64,000 bases of DNA, from the NCBI GenBank assembly GCA_035517495.1, contig DATIYT010000024.1, positions 62,001 to 126,000 of the forward strand, written 5' to 3'. The position numbers and the translations under genes are program-made. The notes below the pieces were generated by a model, which was not told where the DNA came from, searched no databases, and was given only the letters and a program-made list of their open reading frames with translations. Numbering within the stretch: position 1 is the stretch's first letter; the number at the start of each line of letters is the position of its first letter. This document shows, one piece after another, positions 48,026 through 57,269 of this stretch. The stretch comes from DASZHJ01 sp035517495. Its GTDB lineage: Bacteria; Pseudomonadota; Alphaproteobacteria; ATCC43930; CGMCC-115725.

Positions 48026-49087
48026 CTACTTGTAGGCCTTTGCTTGGGCCTCGATCGCCGCCGGATCGAAGGCGTCGATATCCGCCATCAGATCGTTGGT
48101 GACGATGTCGTGCACGTCCGGCTTCTGCTTGATCACGCCCCATTTGAGTAGGAAATCCAGATAGGCGTCGTAGTTGTCGATGGAGTTCACGCCCCAATTG
48201 CCGACGCCGGCCTTTTCCAGACCCCAATTGACGATCCGCGCCTGCAGCACTCGAACATCGTCCCTAAGCGCGGTCGCCTCGTCCTTGCCGGTGGGCTGGG
48301 TTTGCGGAAACACTTCCCAGAGGATGCGCACCGCGGCTTCGGGGTTGGTGATCGCGAAGATCGTGCCCTTGGCATAGCCCTGAGCCAGCGCCACCGACTG
48401 CGCTCGATCCTTGGCGAGCGTCTCGTCGAGCGCGATGAAGCCGTTCGACGGGAAGCGGTCGATGGCCTTGGCCTCGATCCGCCGCAACGGCACGCCGGCG
48501 TTGCCGATGATCGCGTACTGCACGTCATAAAGGCTGAGCGCGTCAACCTGCTTGGAACGCAACAACCCCGCGGCCTGCGCACCCTCGCCCACCACGATGA
48601 TGCTGATGTCGGTATCGGGATCGAGCCCTTGGCTCGCGGCGATGGCGCGGATCACCGGAACGCCCGCCGATGCCATCGACTGCACGCCGATGCGCTTTCC
48701 CTTGAGGTCCGCGAGCGTCTTGATCGGACTGTCCTCGGGAACCGCCGGTCCATAGATGTTGCCCTGATAAGCCGTGTAGAACACCTTCGCTTTCACCCCC
48801 TGCGGCCGGAGCGACGCCAGGGGTTCGACCGAGGGCAGCGAATAGGGAAGCTCGCCGGTACCCACGAATTTGACGCAGTCCGTGGAACCCGGCAGCGGCA
48901 CCAGCTCGACCTTGAAGCCCGCCTGCTGGAACCAACCCATTTTGGTCGCGATGGCGAAGGGCGCGGCGGCCGAGCTTACGGTGCGCGCGCACCAACCGAC
49001 CTTTACCGTCGTTTGCGCCTCCGCGGTCGCGGTCAACGCACACGCGAACAGCGCGGCGAGAGTCAGTAACGCGAGCCTTCTTCTCAT
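48026..49087 (-). CDS. NMT1/SsuA-like ABC transporter substrate-binding protein
   Basis: Exported binding protein of 353 residues with a signal peptide (ALLTLAALFACALTATAEAQ) and the NMT1/THI5-like fold: IATKMGWFQQAGFKVELVPL, VKFVGTGELPYSLPSVEP, LKGKRIGVQSMASAGVPV. Ligands in this family include sulfonates, nitrate, pyrimidines and aromatic compounds; the specificity here is unknown. It overlaps its permease gene by 4 nt. Confidence 0.88.
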   Translation of the reverse strand: MRRRLALLTLAALFACALTATAEAQTTVKVGWCARTVSSAAAPFAIATKMGWFQQAGFKVELVPLPGSTDCVKFVGTGELPYSLPSVEPLASLRPQGVKAKVFYTAYQGNIYGPAVPEDSPIKTLADLKGKRIGVQSMASAGVPVIRAIAASQGLDPDTDISIIVVGEGAQAAGLLRSKQVDALSLYDVQYAIIGNAGVPLRRIEAKAIDRFPSNGFIALDETLAKDRAQSVALAQGYAKGTIFAITNPEAAVRILWEVFPQTQPTGKDEATALRDDVRVLQARIVNWGLEKAGVGNWGVNSIDNYDAYLDFLLKWGVIKQKPDVHDIVTNDLMADIDAFDPAAIEAQAKAYK

Positions 49088-49881
49088 GGCACTCCCCCGG
49101 TTTGAGCGGCATCGGCGGCTTTCTGAGAGGCATCCCAGAAAAGCACGCGGCGGCGTGCGATCGCGATGACCTGGTTCAGCGCCAGGCCGATGACCGCCAG
49201 GAGCAGCAGGATCGAGAACATGCCCGCGACGTCGCCGCTGAAATTGAGGCTGTTGAGTAGCACGCCGAGACCGGCCTGGGCGCTCACGAACTCCGCCACG
49301 ATCGCGCCGATGAGGGCGAAGATCATGGCGACTTCGAGACCCGCCATGATGAAAGGCAAGGCACCCGGCAACCGCAGCATCCAGAAGATCTGCGCCTCAT
49401 TCGCGTCGAGCGAACGCATCAGGTTCACGCGGTCCTCGTCGGCCGAGCGCAAGCCGACGATGGTATTGACCATCAGCGGGAAGAAAGCGATCAGCGCCGC
49501 CAGCACCACCTTGGACTGCAACCCGATGCCGAACCAGAGGATGATGAGTGGGCCGAGCGCCACCTTCGGAAGCGCCTGGAACATAGTGATGAAGGGATAG
49601 AGGAAATACTCGACCCGCCGGCTGAGCGCGACCGCGGTGCCGAGCAGGAAGGCAAGCGAGGTCCCGGCCGCGAATCCCAACAGCGTTTCCTCGACCGTCA
49701 CCCACGCGTTCTTGACGTAGATCAAGCGCACAATACCCACGTAGAGCGCGCTGAAAACGGCGGAGGGCGCGGGAACCACGTAGGCGGGCACCGCAAAATA
49801 GTCGACCACCAACTCCCATATGCCGATGGTCGCCAAGAGCAGAAGCAGGCGGAGCAGCGGATTGGCGAGGCCATTCTTCAT
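49084..49881 (-). CDS. SsuC-like ABC transporter permease
   Basis: Inner-membrane permease of 265 residues, BPD-type, with six hydrophobic segments and the EAA-type loop (LMRSLDANEAQIFWMLRLPGA). It is flanked on both sides by 4-nt overlaps with its ATPase and binding protein genes, so the three form a complete importer. The gene pattern matches SsuABC/TauABC-like systems. Confidence 0.9.
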   Translation of the reverse strand: MKNGLANPLLRLLLLLATIGIWELVVDYFAVPAYVVPAPSAVFSALYVGIVRLIYVKNAWVTVEETLLGFAAGTSLAFLLGTAVALSRRVEYFLYPFITMFQALPKVALGPLIILWFGIGLQSKVVLAALIAFFPLMVNTIVGLRSADEDRVNLMRSLDANEAQIFWMLRLPGALPFIMAGLEVAMIFALIGAIVAEFVSAQAGLGVLLNSLNFSGDVAGMFSILLLLAVIGLALNQVIAIARRRVLFWDASQKAADAAQTGGVP

Positions 49882-50705
49882 CCGTCAAGCCCTCCGGTGC
49901 TGCTGAAATGCGCGCGAATGCGCCGCACATGGGTGCCGAACTCAGGCGTGCTCATGATGTCGAGCGAACGCGGGCGCGGCAAGGTCACGGCGACTATCTC
50001 TGCGATCCGGCCTGGCCGCGCCGTCATCACCAGCACGCGATCGGCGAGAAACACGGCTTCCGGAATCGAATGCGTGATGAATACCACTGTTTTGCGCCGT
50101 TCGAGCCAGATGCGCTGCAGTTCCAGGTTCATCTGCTCGCGGGTCATGGCGTCAAGCGCCCCGAAGGGCTCGTCCATCAGAAGCATCGCGGGATCGTGAA
50201 TGAGCGCCCGCACCATCGCCACACGCTGCTGCATGCCGCCCGAGAGCTCCCATGGATAGCGATTCTCGAACCCGTCGAGCCCGACGAGACGCAGCAGATC
50301 GAGCGCGCTTCGGTGCAGGCGTTCACGGCCGAGGCCTTGCACGTCCACCGGCAGGAGCACGTTGTGCAGCACCGTGCGCCAGGGAAACAGCACCGGCGAC
50401 TGGAACACCATGCCGATATCGCGCCGCGGGCCGACAATCGGCGTGCCGCGAAGCAGCGCCATTCCGCCGGTCGCTGGAATGAGGCCGGCCAGGATTTTCA
50501 GCAGAGTCGACTTGCCGCAGCCTGACGGCCCAACGATCGCAACGAACTCGCGGTCCGCCACCTCGAAGTCGATCGCCTCAAGCGCATGGACCGCGCCCGC
50601 GCGTGCGGGATAGACCTTGGTCAGCGCCTGCACCGCGATTACCGGCGCCGCCGCCGATGATGCGCGGACGGGCCCATCGACCAGTGAAGCAACACTGACG
50701 CTCAT
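49878..50705 (-). CDS. SsuB-like ABC transporter ATP-binding protein
   Basis: ATPase of the importer, 275 residues from the ATG at 50705. Walker A GPSGCGKSTLLKILAGL, Q-loop FQSPVLFPWRTV, signature ELSGGMQQRVAMVRAL, Walker B MLLMDEPFGALDAM and switch FITHSIPEAVFL are intact. The earlier frame to 50822 has no homology. GGAGG precedes the start. The first gene of the operon; a good promoter lies 34 nt upstream. Confidence 0.93.
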   Translation of the reverse strand: MSVSVASLVDGPVRASSAAAPVIAVQALTKVYPARAGAVHALEAIDFEVADREFVAIVGPSGCGKSTLLKILAGLIPATGGMALLRGTPIVGPRRDIGMVFQSPVLFPWRTVLHNVLLPVDVQGLGRERLHRSALDLLRLVGLDGFENRYPWELSGGMQQRVAMVRALIHDPAMLLMDEPFGALDAMTREQMNLELQRIWLERRKTVVFITHSIPEAVFLADRVLVMTARPGRIAEIVAVTLPRPRSLDIMSTPEFGTHVRRIRAHFSSTGGLDG

Positions 50706-50738
50706 CGGGGGGGTGGTCCTCCGGCGATCCCGCAAAAA

Positions 50739-50767
50739 GCTATAGATAGCACCTGATCGGGCGTCAA
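50739..50767 (-). promoter_or_regulatory. Candidate sigma-70 promoter for the SsuABC-type operon
   Basis: TTGACG (50767-50762; five of six), a 17-nt spacer and TATAGC (50744-50739; four of six) on the minus strand. Transcription would start near 50732, giving a leader of about 27 nt ahead of the ATPase gene, too short for a riboswitch. Confidence 0.6.
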
Positions 50768-50822
50768 TGACGGCGGAAAACCAGGGTCTTGCCAGTGGGC
50801 ATCCGGCAGCAAAGTGTCGCAC

Positions 50823-50884
50823 AGCCCGGGTCGATTAGCGCTTGCGCCGAGCATCGCCTCAAACAATAAAGAGCGACCCGGGCT
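50823..50884 (+). promoter_or_regulatory. 11-bp perfect inverted repeat in the copC leader
   Basis: AGCCCGGGTCG (50823-50833) and CGACCCGGGCT (50874-50884) are exact reverse complements separated by 40 nt, and the right arm ends 22 nt before the copC start. If transcribed, the arms would close a hairpin near the ribosome site; as DNA, it might be an operator. No metal-regulator consensus was recognised. Confidence 0.45.
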
Positions 50885-50906
50885 TGCACTTTTGTGGGAA
50901 ACACTC

Positions 50907-51281
50907 ATGCATCGAGCTTTGCCCCGTATCGTCGCGCTGATGTGCCTCATTGCCGCGGTCGTGGTCCCCACCCCTCGCGCCTTCGCCCATGCGATCATCG
51001 TCGAGGCCGTTCCCTCGAACGACGCAGTGGTGCACGGAACCACGGTTGATGTGAAGCTCCGCTACAACAACCGCATTGACCATGCGCGTTCGCGCTTGCT
51101 GCTGCTCGACGCCGACGGCAAGGAGCGGCCGATCACCATCGCCCCAGACAGCCCGACGGACCAATTGATCGCCACCATCACCGACGTAGCCCCCGGCCAA
51201 TATCGGCTGCGATGGCAGGTGCTGGCACTCGATGGGCACATCACCCGCGGCGACATTCCCTTCACGGTGGTCAATCCCTAG
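50907..51281 (+). CDS. copC: CopC-domain copper-binding periplasmic protein
   Basis: Small (124-residue) exported protein of the CopC/YobA type. A signal peptide ends at PRAFAHA; the mature N-terminal His-Ala-x-x-x-x-x-x-P pattern (HAIIVEAVPSND) includes the copper(II) ligand His1, and the C-terminal VLALDGHITRGDIPFTV contains the conserved Asp-His. It delivers copper to the membrane partner CopD, encoded 6 nt downstream. The open frame upstream of 50907 lacks a signal peptide and was not used. Confidence 0.85.
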   Translation: MHRALPRIVALMCLIAAVVVPTPRAFAHAIIVEAVPSNDAVVHGTTVDVKLRYNNRIDHARSRLLLLDADGKERPITIAPDSPTDQLIATITDVAPGQYRLRWQVLALDGHITRGDIPFTVVNP

Positions 51282-51287
51282 CGCACA

Positions 51288-52940
51288 ATGGCGGCCCTCC
51301 TCGACATTTTCGGATTTCTGAGCGTCATTCTGCGCGGATTGATTTTGACCGCGCAGTCCTTCGTGGTGGGCGGTGTCATCTTCCAATTACTGCTTCTGCG
51401 GCCGCTGGCGGGCGATATGGGCGCCGCGCTCGAGCCGATTTGGCGGCGCTGCCGCATATTGCTGTTCTGGAGCGCTCTTGTTTTCGCGCTCTTCGAGCTT
51501 ATCGGCGTGACCCTCCAGTGCGCGGTACTGATCGGAACCGTCGATATCACCCCGTTCGAGGCCGTCACCGCCAATTTCGCGCTCGCCGGGCTGGCGCTAG
51601 GCGCGGTCGCTATCGCGATCGCGGGGCTCTCGCGCGGCAGCCGCGGCGTATTCGCCATAGCCGCCATGACCGTGCTCGCGGTCCTGGCGCTGGTGCTCCA
51701 ATCGGCGACCAGCCATGCGATGGCGCGCCTCGACGATCGCGCTCCGCTGGCCGTCGCCGAAATTCTGCACATGGCTGGCGCCGCGGTCTGGATCGGCGGC
51801 ATCCCTTATTTCCTGATCGCGCTCAACGGTGTCGAGGGCGGTGCCGCGTGGCGTCGCGTCGGCAAGCGCTTCTCGGTGATGGCGATGGCGTCGGTCGCTA
51901 TGTTGCTGACCGCCGGCATCTTCATGTCGGTCTTTTATCTCGGCGACTTCGACGCCCTCTATGGCACCGCTTACGGGGTGATGGTCGTCGGCAAGGCGGG
52001 GCTGCTCGCAGGCCTCCTGTTTCTCGGCGGCATGAATTTCCTGCTGGTCGAGCGGCTGCGCCGCGACCCCACGACCCCAGTGCTGCGCCTCAAACGATTT
52101 GCCGAAGCCGAGCTCGGCATCGGACTGACGGTACTCTTCGCAGCGGCGTCGCTCACGTCGCAACCACCCGCGGTCGATCTGACCATCGATCGCGCGAGCT
52201 GGGCGGAAGTCGTCGAGCGTCTCACTCCGGAATGGCCGCGGCTCACCAGCCCTGATCGCTCGCAGTTGATCGCCTATCGAATCGAGCTGGCTCGCGAGGA
52301 GGCCGCAAAGACGCACCGACAATTACCGATCGCTTACGTGCTGGGATCGGGGGTTTTGCCGCCGCGCGATGCCAATGACATCGCCTGGTCCGAGTACAAC
52401 CACCATTGGGCCGGAATCGCGGTTCTGGTTATAGGGCTGCTGGCGTTGGGCGAGCGCTCACGTCTCGTCCCGTCAGGAAAGCATTGGCCGTTGATGTTCG
52501 TGGTGCTCGCGGTATTCCTGTTCTTCCGCAGCGATCCCGAGGTGTGGCCGCTGGGTGAAATCGGCTTTTTCGACAGCCTCAGGGATCCCGAGGTCGCTCA
52601 GCACCGCGCCTTCGTGCTCTTGATCGCGGCCTTCGGCATTTTCGAATGGTGTGTACGGACCGGCCGCTTTCAATCGAGCAAACCGGCGCTCGCCTTTCCG
52701 CTGTTGTGCGCGACCGGCTCCGCGCTGCTGCTGACCCACCAACACAACCTCGTCAACGTCAAGGAGCAGCTGCTGATCGAGATAACACATTTGCCGATCG
52801 CGCTGCTGGGCGTCGCGGCGGGATGGTCGCGCTGGCTCGAATTGCGGCTCGCGCCGCCGGGCAATCGCATCGCCGGCTGGGTCTGGCCGATCGCGTTCGC
52901 GCTGGTGGGCGCCCTGCTCCTTATGTATCGCGAAACCTAG
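51288..52940 (+). CDS. copD: CopD-family copper transport membrane protein with extended C-terminal region
   Basis: A 550-residue inner-membrane protein. Residues 1-300 resemble CopD (ATSHAMARLDDRAPLAVAEIL HMAG and the GMVVGKAGLLAG segment); the C-terminal 250 residues add four or more further hydrophobic segments (WSEYNHHWAGIAVLVIG, ALLLTHQHNLVNVKE) that ordinary CopD proteins of about 300 residues lack. Several His and Met residues in the extension could bind metal. It is probably co-transcribed with copC, 6 nt upstream, and with the RND gene 6 nt downstream. Confidence 0.8.
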   Translation: MAALLDIFGFLSVILRGLILTAQSFVVGGVIFQLLLLRPLAGDMGAALEPIWRRCRILLFWSALVFALFELIGVTLQCAVLIGTVDITPFEAVTANFALAGLALGAVAIAIAGLSRGSRGVFAIAAMTVLAVLALVLQSATSHAMARLDDRAPLAVAEILHMAGAAVWIGGIPYFLIALNGVEGGAAWRRVGKRFSVMAMASVAMLLTAGIFMSVFYLGDFDALYGTAYGVMVVGKAGLLAGLLFLGGMNFLLVERLRRDPTTPVLRLKRFAEAELGIGLTVLFAAASLTSQPPAVDLTIDRASWAEVVERLTPEWPRLTSPDRSQLIAYRIELAREEAAKTHRQLPIAYVLGSGVLPPRDANDIAWSEYNHHWAGIAVLVIGLLALGERSRLVPSGKHWPLMFVVLAVFLFFRSDPEVWPLGEIGFFDSLRDPEVAQHRAFVLLIAAFGIFEWCVRTGRFQSSKPALAFPLLCATGSALLLTHQHNLVNVKEQLLIEITHLPIALLGVAAGWSRWLELRLAPPGNRIAGWVWPIAFALVGALLLMYRET

Positions 52941-52946
52941 CCGCCC

Positions 52947-55529
52947 GTGCGCGACTTTATCTATAGCGTGGTGGAAGCCTCGCGTCGTCACGCGGTTGCG
53001 ACGACGGTTGTCGCGTTGTTCCTCACCCTGCTGGCGGGATTTTTTGCTGCGACGCATCTTGATATCGACACCGACATCGACAAGCTCATCAATCCGGACC
53101 TTCCCTGGCGGCAGCGCGAGACCGCATTCGACCGCGCTTTCCCGCAATTCACCGACTTGATCGTGGTGGTCGTGGACGGCGCCACGCCGGACCTTGCGCA
53201 AGACGGCACCGCTGCGCTTGCCTCCGAACTCCGGACCAATGCAAAGCATTTCCGCACCGTCGTCGAGCCCGAGAGCAGAGAATTTTTCAAGCGCGAGGGC
53301 TTGCTGTTGTTGCCCATCGAAGAAGTGCAGTCGTTGGCCACTCAGATGATCGAGGCGCAACCGTTGCTCGGCACGCTTGCCGCCGATCCGAGCCTGCGCG
53401 GCATCTTCAACACGCTTGAGCTGGCGGCCGAGGGAATCGAAAGCGGTGACGCGAAGCTTGCCGACCTGCGGCGTCCCTTCTCGATTTTCGCCGACAGCCT
53501 CGAAGCGGCATTAGCCGGACAGTACAGGCCGCTCTCCTGGCAGACGCTGTTCATGGGCCGTGCCCCCACCAATCGTGAACTGCGCCAATTCATCATGGTG
53601 CAGCCGGTGCTCGACTATTCCGAGCTCGAACCGGGTGCCGCGGCATCCGAGGCGATCCGCGCCGCGGCGCGGCGGCTTCACCTCACGCCGGAGCGCGGCG
53701 TGCGCGTTCGGCTCACAGGATCGGTGCCGATCGGAGACGAGGACTTCGCGAGCGTGAAGCAGGGTGCCGGTTTGTCGACGGTTGTATCGCTCAGCCTCAT
53801 CTGTCTGCTGCTCTTCCTCGCGCTCCGATCGGTTCGGCTGATCCTGCCCATTTTGGTAACCCTCGCGATGGGTCTCGTGCTGACGGCAGGCTTCGCCGCG
53901 CTCACCGTCCATTCCCTCAACATGATCTCGGTCGCGTTCGCCGTGCTGTTCGTGGGGATCGCCGTCGATTTCAGCATTCAGTTCAGCGTTCGATATCGTT
54001 CGGAGCGCTATGGCCGCGATGATTTGAAGCGGGCGCTGCGCCGAACGGCGCGCGGCATTGGGCCGCCGCTTGCGGTCGCAGGTGCCGCGACGGCGGTCGG
54101 CTTCCTGTGCCTCGTTCCGACCCAATACACTGGAGTTTCGGACCTAGGGCTCATCTCCGGCGCCGGCATGGTGATCGCCCTGGTCTTGAATCTAACCGCG
54201 CTGCCGGCGCTGCTGGTGCTGATCCGCCCGCATGGGGAGCGCAGACCGGTCGGATTCTGGCGCCTGGCTCCGCTCGATCGATTCCTGGTCCGGCACCGTC
54301 GCTGGGTTTGTGTCGCCGCCGGGTTGACCGCCATTGCTTGCCTCGCGCTTACGCCGCAGCTCGCGTTCGACTTCAACCCGCTCAATCTCAAGGACCCCAG
54401 CTCGGAGTCGGTTTCGACCTTGTTCGACCTGATGCAGGACACGGAAACGACGCCTTATACGATCAACGTCCTGGCACCGTCGCCGGACGCTCTACCAGCG
54501 CTTACGGAAAAGCTGGAGCAGCTCCCGACGGTCGGAGGCACCGTCTCGGTGCTGAGCTTCATTCCAAAGGGTCAGCCGGAAAAACTAACCTTGATTGCCG
54601 ACGCCGCGGCGTTGGTGGGGCCGACGCTCATGCCCGCGCAACTGAGACACGCCCCAGATGCGGCCGAGGACCTGGAAGCGCTGGCGCGCGCCGACGAGAG
54701 GCTTGCGCAAGCCGCGCAGCAAAGCCGTGATCCGACCGTCATGCGCCTCGCCGCGGCGGTCGCGCGCACCAGGGCCCGCGGCAAATCCATACTGCGCGAC
54801 CTTGAGATGAACCTCCTTCAGGGCCTCTCGGCGCGGATCGAAGAGACGCGACTTGCGCTCGCTGCCAAGCCCGTGACACTCGCGAGCTTGCCCGACGATT
54901 TGAAGCGCGACTGGATTGCTCCGGATGGCCGCGCCCGCATCGAAATTCAGCCGGAGGGCGATACCCACGGGAACGCGGCGTTGCGCCGGTTCGTCCGCGC
55001 CGTGCGGGCAGTCGCACCGGATGCCACGGGAATGCCGATCTCGATACAGGAATCGGCGCGCACCGTGGTCGGCGCCTTTCGTCGCGCCGGTATTTTCGCT
55101 TTGGTCGCGATCTCCGCGCTGCTCGCCCTCGTGCTGCGGCGTTTCTATGACGTTTTCCTCGTCATGGCGCCGCTGCTCCTCGCCGCTCTGCTCACGGTCG
55201 CGACCAGTGTGCTCGCGCACTTGCCGCTCAATTTCGCGAACATCATCGCCCTGCCACTGCTGCTGGGCGTGGGTGTCGCCTTCGACATCTACTTCGTGAT
55301 GAACTGGCGCACGGGAATCGACAACCCGTTGCAGTCCGGCACCGCGCGAGGGGTATTGTTCAGCGCGCTCACCACCGCGACCGCATTCGGCAGCCTCGCG
55401 CTCTCGCGTCATCTCGGCACGTCGGAGATGGGGGTATTCCTGATCATTTCGCTGTTCTACACGCTGCTCTGCACGTTCCTCGTGCTGCCGGCGCTCATGG
55501 GACCTGCCCCCCGGCGCCTCGGCCGATGA
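52947..55529 (+). CDS. HpnN-like RND/MMPL transporter (hopanoid transport)
   Basis: RND-type exporter of 860 residues with two repeats of six membrane segments and large periplasmic loops. The segment LDIDTDIDKLINPDLPWRQR early in the first loop and VAFAVLFVGIAVDFSIQFSV in the membrane (the RND Asp pair) match HpnN, which moves hopanoids to the outer membrane. It begins at a GTG 6 nt after copD, so it is read from the copCD promoter; hpn biosynthesis genes are not in the window. Identity as HpnN is by pattern, not alignment. Confidence 0.7.
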   Translation: MRDFIYSVVEASRRHAVATTVVALFLTLLAGFFAATHLDIDTDIDKLINPDLPWRQRETAFDRAFPQFTDLIVVVVDGATPDLAQDGTAALASELRTNAKHFRTVVEPESREFFKREGLLLLPIEEVQSLATQMIEAQPLLGTLAADPSLRGIFNTLELAAEGIESGDAKLADLRRPFSIFADSLEAALAGQYRPLSWQTLFMGRAPTNRELRQFIMVQPVLDYSELEPGAAASEAIRAAARRLHLTPERGVRVRLTGSVPIGDEDFASVKQGAGLSTVVSLSLICLLLFLALRSVRLILPILVTLAMGLVLTAGFAALTVHSLNMISVAFAVLFVGIAVDFSIQFSVRYRSERYGRDDLKRALRRTARGIGPPLAVAGAATAVGFLCLVPTQYTGVSDLGLISGAGMVIALVLNLTALPALLVLIRPHGERRPVGFWRLAPLDRFLVRHRRWVCVAAGLTAIACLALTPQLAFDFNPLNLKDPSSESVSTLFDLMQDTETTPYTINVLAPSPDALPALTEKLEQLPTVGGTVSVLSFIPKGQPEKLTLIADAAALVGPTLMPAQLRHAPDAAEDLEALARADERLAQAAQQSRDPTVMRLAAAVARTRARGKSILRDLEMNLLQGLSARIEETRLALAAKPVTLASLPDDLKRDWIAPDGRARIEIQPEGDTHGNAALRRFVRAVRAVAPDATGMPISIQESARTVVGAFRRAGIFALVAISALLALVLRRFYDVFLVMAPLLLAALLTVATSVLAHLPLNFANIIALPLLLGVGVAFDIYFVMNWRTGIDNPLQSGTARGVLFSALTTATAFGSLALSRHLGTSEMGVFLIISLFYTLLCTFLVLPALMGPAPRRLGR

Positions 55530-55530
55530 A

Positions 55531-55572
55531 AGGCCTGAACAGTTGAGTAGCCACGGCTTTCAACTGAGGCCT
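55531..55572 (+). terminator. Stem-loop directly after the RND transporter gene
   Basis: AGGCCT-GAA-CAGTTGA (55531-55546) pairs with TCAACTG-AGGCCT (55560-55572): 7 bp, a 3-nt bulge, then 6 bp, with a nested AGCC/GGCT in the loop. It begins 2 nt after the stop codon, where a terminator or 3'-end stabiliser would be expected. There is no T-run, so Rho-independent termination is doubtful. Confidence 0.4.
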
Positions 55573-55657
55573 GCGGCCGTTATCATCGTCCATCAATAGG
55601 GGCGAGCGGGCGCTGCGATGGGCTCGTTCAAGCCCGGCACTCGGGAGGAGACCAACG

Positions 55658-57211
55658 ATGAAGCGCATCGGTTTGATGGCTGCTTGCGTGTGGACCGGAG
55701 CGGCGTTGCTCGCGGCGAGTGCGCCAACGCATGCGGAGAAGGTCCTCAACGTCGGCATGGCGGCGGCCGATCTCGGCTCCCTCGATCCGCACCGAACCGC
55801 CACCACGCCGGACAAAGCGATCATCGGCTGGATGTTCAACGGCCTGGTCCGCTTCAAGCCGGGAACCATGAACCCCGAGTCGATCGAGCCGGACCTCGCC
55901 GAGAGTTGGGACGCGACGGAAGACCAGCTCAGCTGGACCTTCCACCTGCGCAAGGGTGTCCAATGCAATAACGGCTATGGCGAACTGACATCGGACGACG
56001 TGGTGTTCTCGCTCAAGCGCGCGTCGGACTCAAAGATTTCTTCATTCTCGTCGGATTTCGCCGATGTGGCGTCGATCGAAGCAACGGACCCCTACACGAT
56101 ACAGATCAAGCTCAAGCAGCGGCCTCCGAGCCTGCTGGGCATCCTCACGAACTACCAAGGCGGCAACATCGTCTGCAAGAAGGCGGTTGAGAAGCTCGGC
56201 GACGATTTCCGCGCCAAAGCCGTGGGCACGGGACCGTTTGCGTTCTCGGAGTACACTCCGAACCAGTCGGTCGTCCTTGTTGCCAACAAGAATTATTTTC
56301 GCGGCGCGCCCAAGATCGACAAGATCGTCTACCGCTATATCCCCTCGGACGCCACGCGCGACCTCGCTTACACCTCGGGCGAGATCGATTTGATCTACGG
56401 CCGCCAGGACCAGACATGGGCGGAGCGGATGAAATCCGACCCGCACACCATCGTCGACGTATTCGGCCCGGGCGAGCTTTCGAACATCAACCTCAACATC
56501 ACCAAGAAGCCGCTCGATGACATTCGCGTGCGCAAGGCGATCGCCTACGCGGTGAATCGCGCCGAGCTCGTGAAATTCAAGGGCGAGCTGACTGCGCGCG
56601 CGGCGGTCTCCATCATCCCGCACGACTATCTCGGCACCGACGAGCAGGCGCCGCTTTACCCCTATGATCCCGACAAGGCCAAGGCGCTCTTGGCGGAAGC
56701 GGGATTCGCCAACGGGGTCACGATCGAATCGGTCCAGACGTCGCTGCCGCCCATGCTCAACACCATGCAGATCGTGCAAGCGGAGCTCAAGAAGGTGGGC
56801 ATCAACCTGCAGCTCAACGTGGTTGATCACCCCACGTTCCACGCGCAGATCCGCAAGGATCTGAGCCCCGTCGTCATGTATTCCGCGGCGCGGCTCCCCG
56901 TCGCCGACGTCTATCTGGTGCAGTTCTTCCACTCGCGCAGCATCGTCGGCACGCCGACCGCGGTCACCAATTTCTCCCACTGCGACATGGCCGACAAAGA
57001 GATCGACGCAGCTCGGCTGGCCACCGACCCCGCCAAACAGAAGGAATTGTGGAAGAAAGCGCAGGAAATCCTGATTGAACAGGTCTGCGCTGTTCCGCTT
57101 TACGAGCAGCTTCAGGTCTGGGCGCGTCGCGACACGCTCGACTATGGCTACAAGCTCGAGGCATCCCTGACCTTGGGACCGATCATCAACGAGCAGAGCA
57201 CCTTGAAGTAA
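55658..57211 (+). CDS. Peptide/nickel-type ABC transporter substrate-binding protein
   Basis: Exported SBP_bac_5-family binding protein, 517 residues. A signal peptide (MACVWTGAALLAASAPTHAE-like; MKRIGLMAAC... to HAE) is followed by LGSLDPHRTATTPDKAIIGW, LAESWDATEDQLSWTFHLRK and GVQCNNGYGELTSDDVVFSL, typical of DppA/OppA. GGGAGGAG precedes the ATG. The absence of a Cys lipobox indicates a soluble periplasmic protein. First gene of a complete importer operon; the ligand (peptide, opine, or other) is unknown. Confidence 0.92.
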   Translation: MKRIGLMAACVWTGAALLAASAPTHAEKVLNVGMAAADLGSLDPHRTATTPDKAIIGWMFNGLVRFKPGTMNPESIEPDLAESWDATEDQLSWTFHLRKGVQCNNGYGELTSDDVVFSLKRASDSKISSFSSDFADVASIEATDPYTIQIKLKQRPPSLLGILTNYQGGNIVCKKAVEKLGDDFRAKAVGTGPFAFSEYTPNQSVVLVANKNYFRGAPKIDKIVYRYIPSDATRDLAYTSGEIDLIYGRQDQTWAERMKSDPHTIVDVFGPGELSNINLNITKKPLDDIRVRKAIAYAVNRAELVKFKGELTARAAVSIIPHDYLGTDEQAPLYPYDPDKAKALLAEAGFANGVTIESVQTSLPPMLNTMQIVQAELKKVGINLQLNVVDHPTFHAQIRKDLSPVVMYSAARLPVADVYLVQFFHSRSIVGTPTAVTNFSHCDMADKEIDAARLATDPAKQKELWKKAQEILIEQVCAVPLYEQLQVWARRDTLDYGYKLEASLTLGPIINEQSTLK

Positions 57212-57269
57212 GTCGGCGGCCGACCGGCAAGGCGCGTCGACCGCCCATCCCGAGCGACGGCGGAGCCCG

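Noticed and set aside
50706..50738. Riboswitch (TPP or xanthine type) ahead of the NMT1-type operon
   Set aside because: The likely leader is only about 27 nt long and no TPP-box sequences are present.
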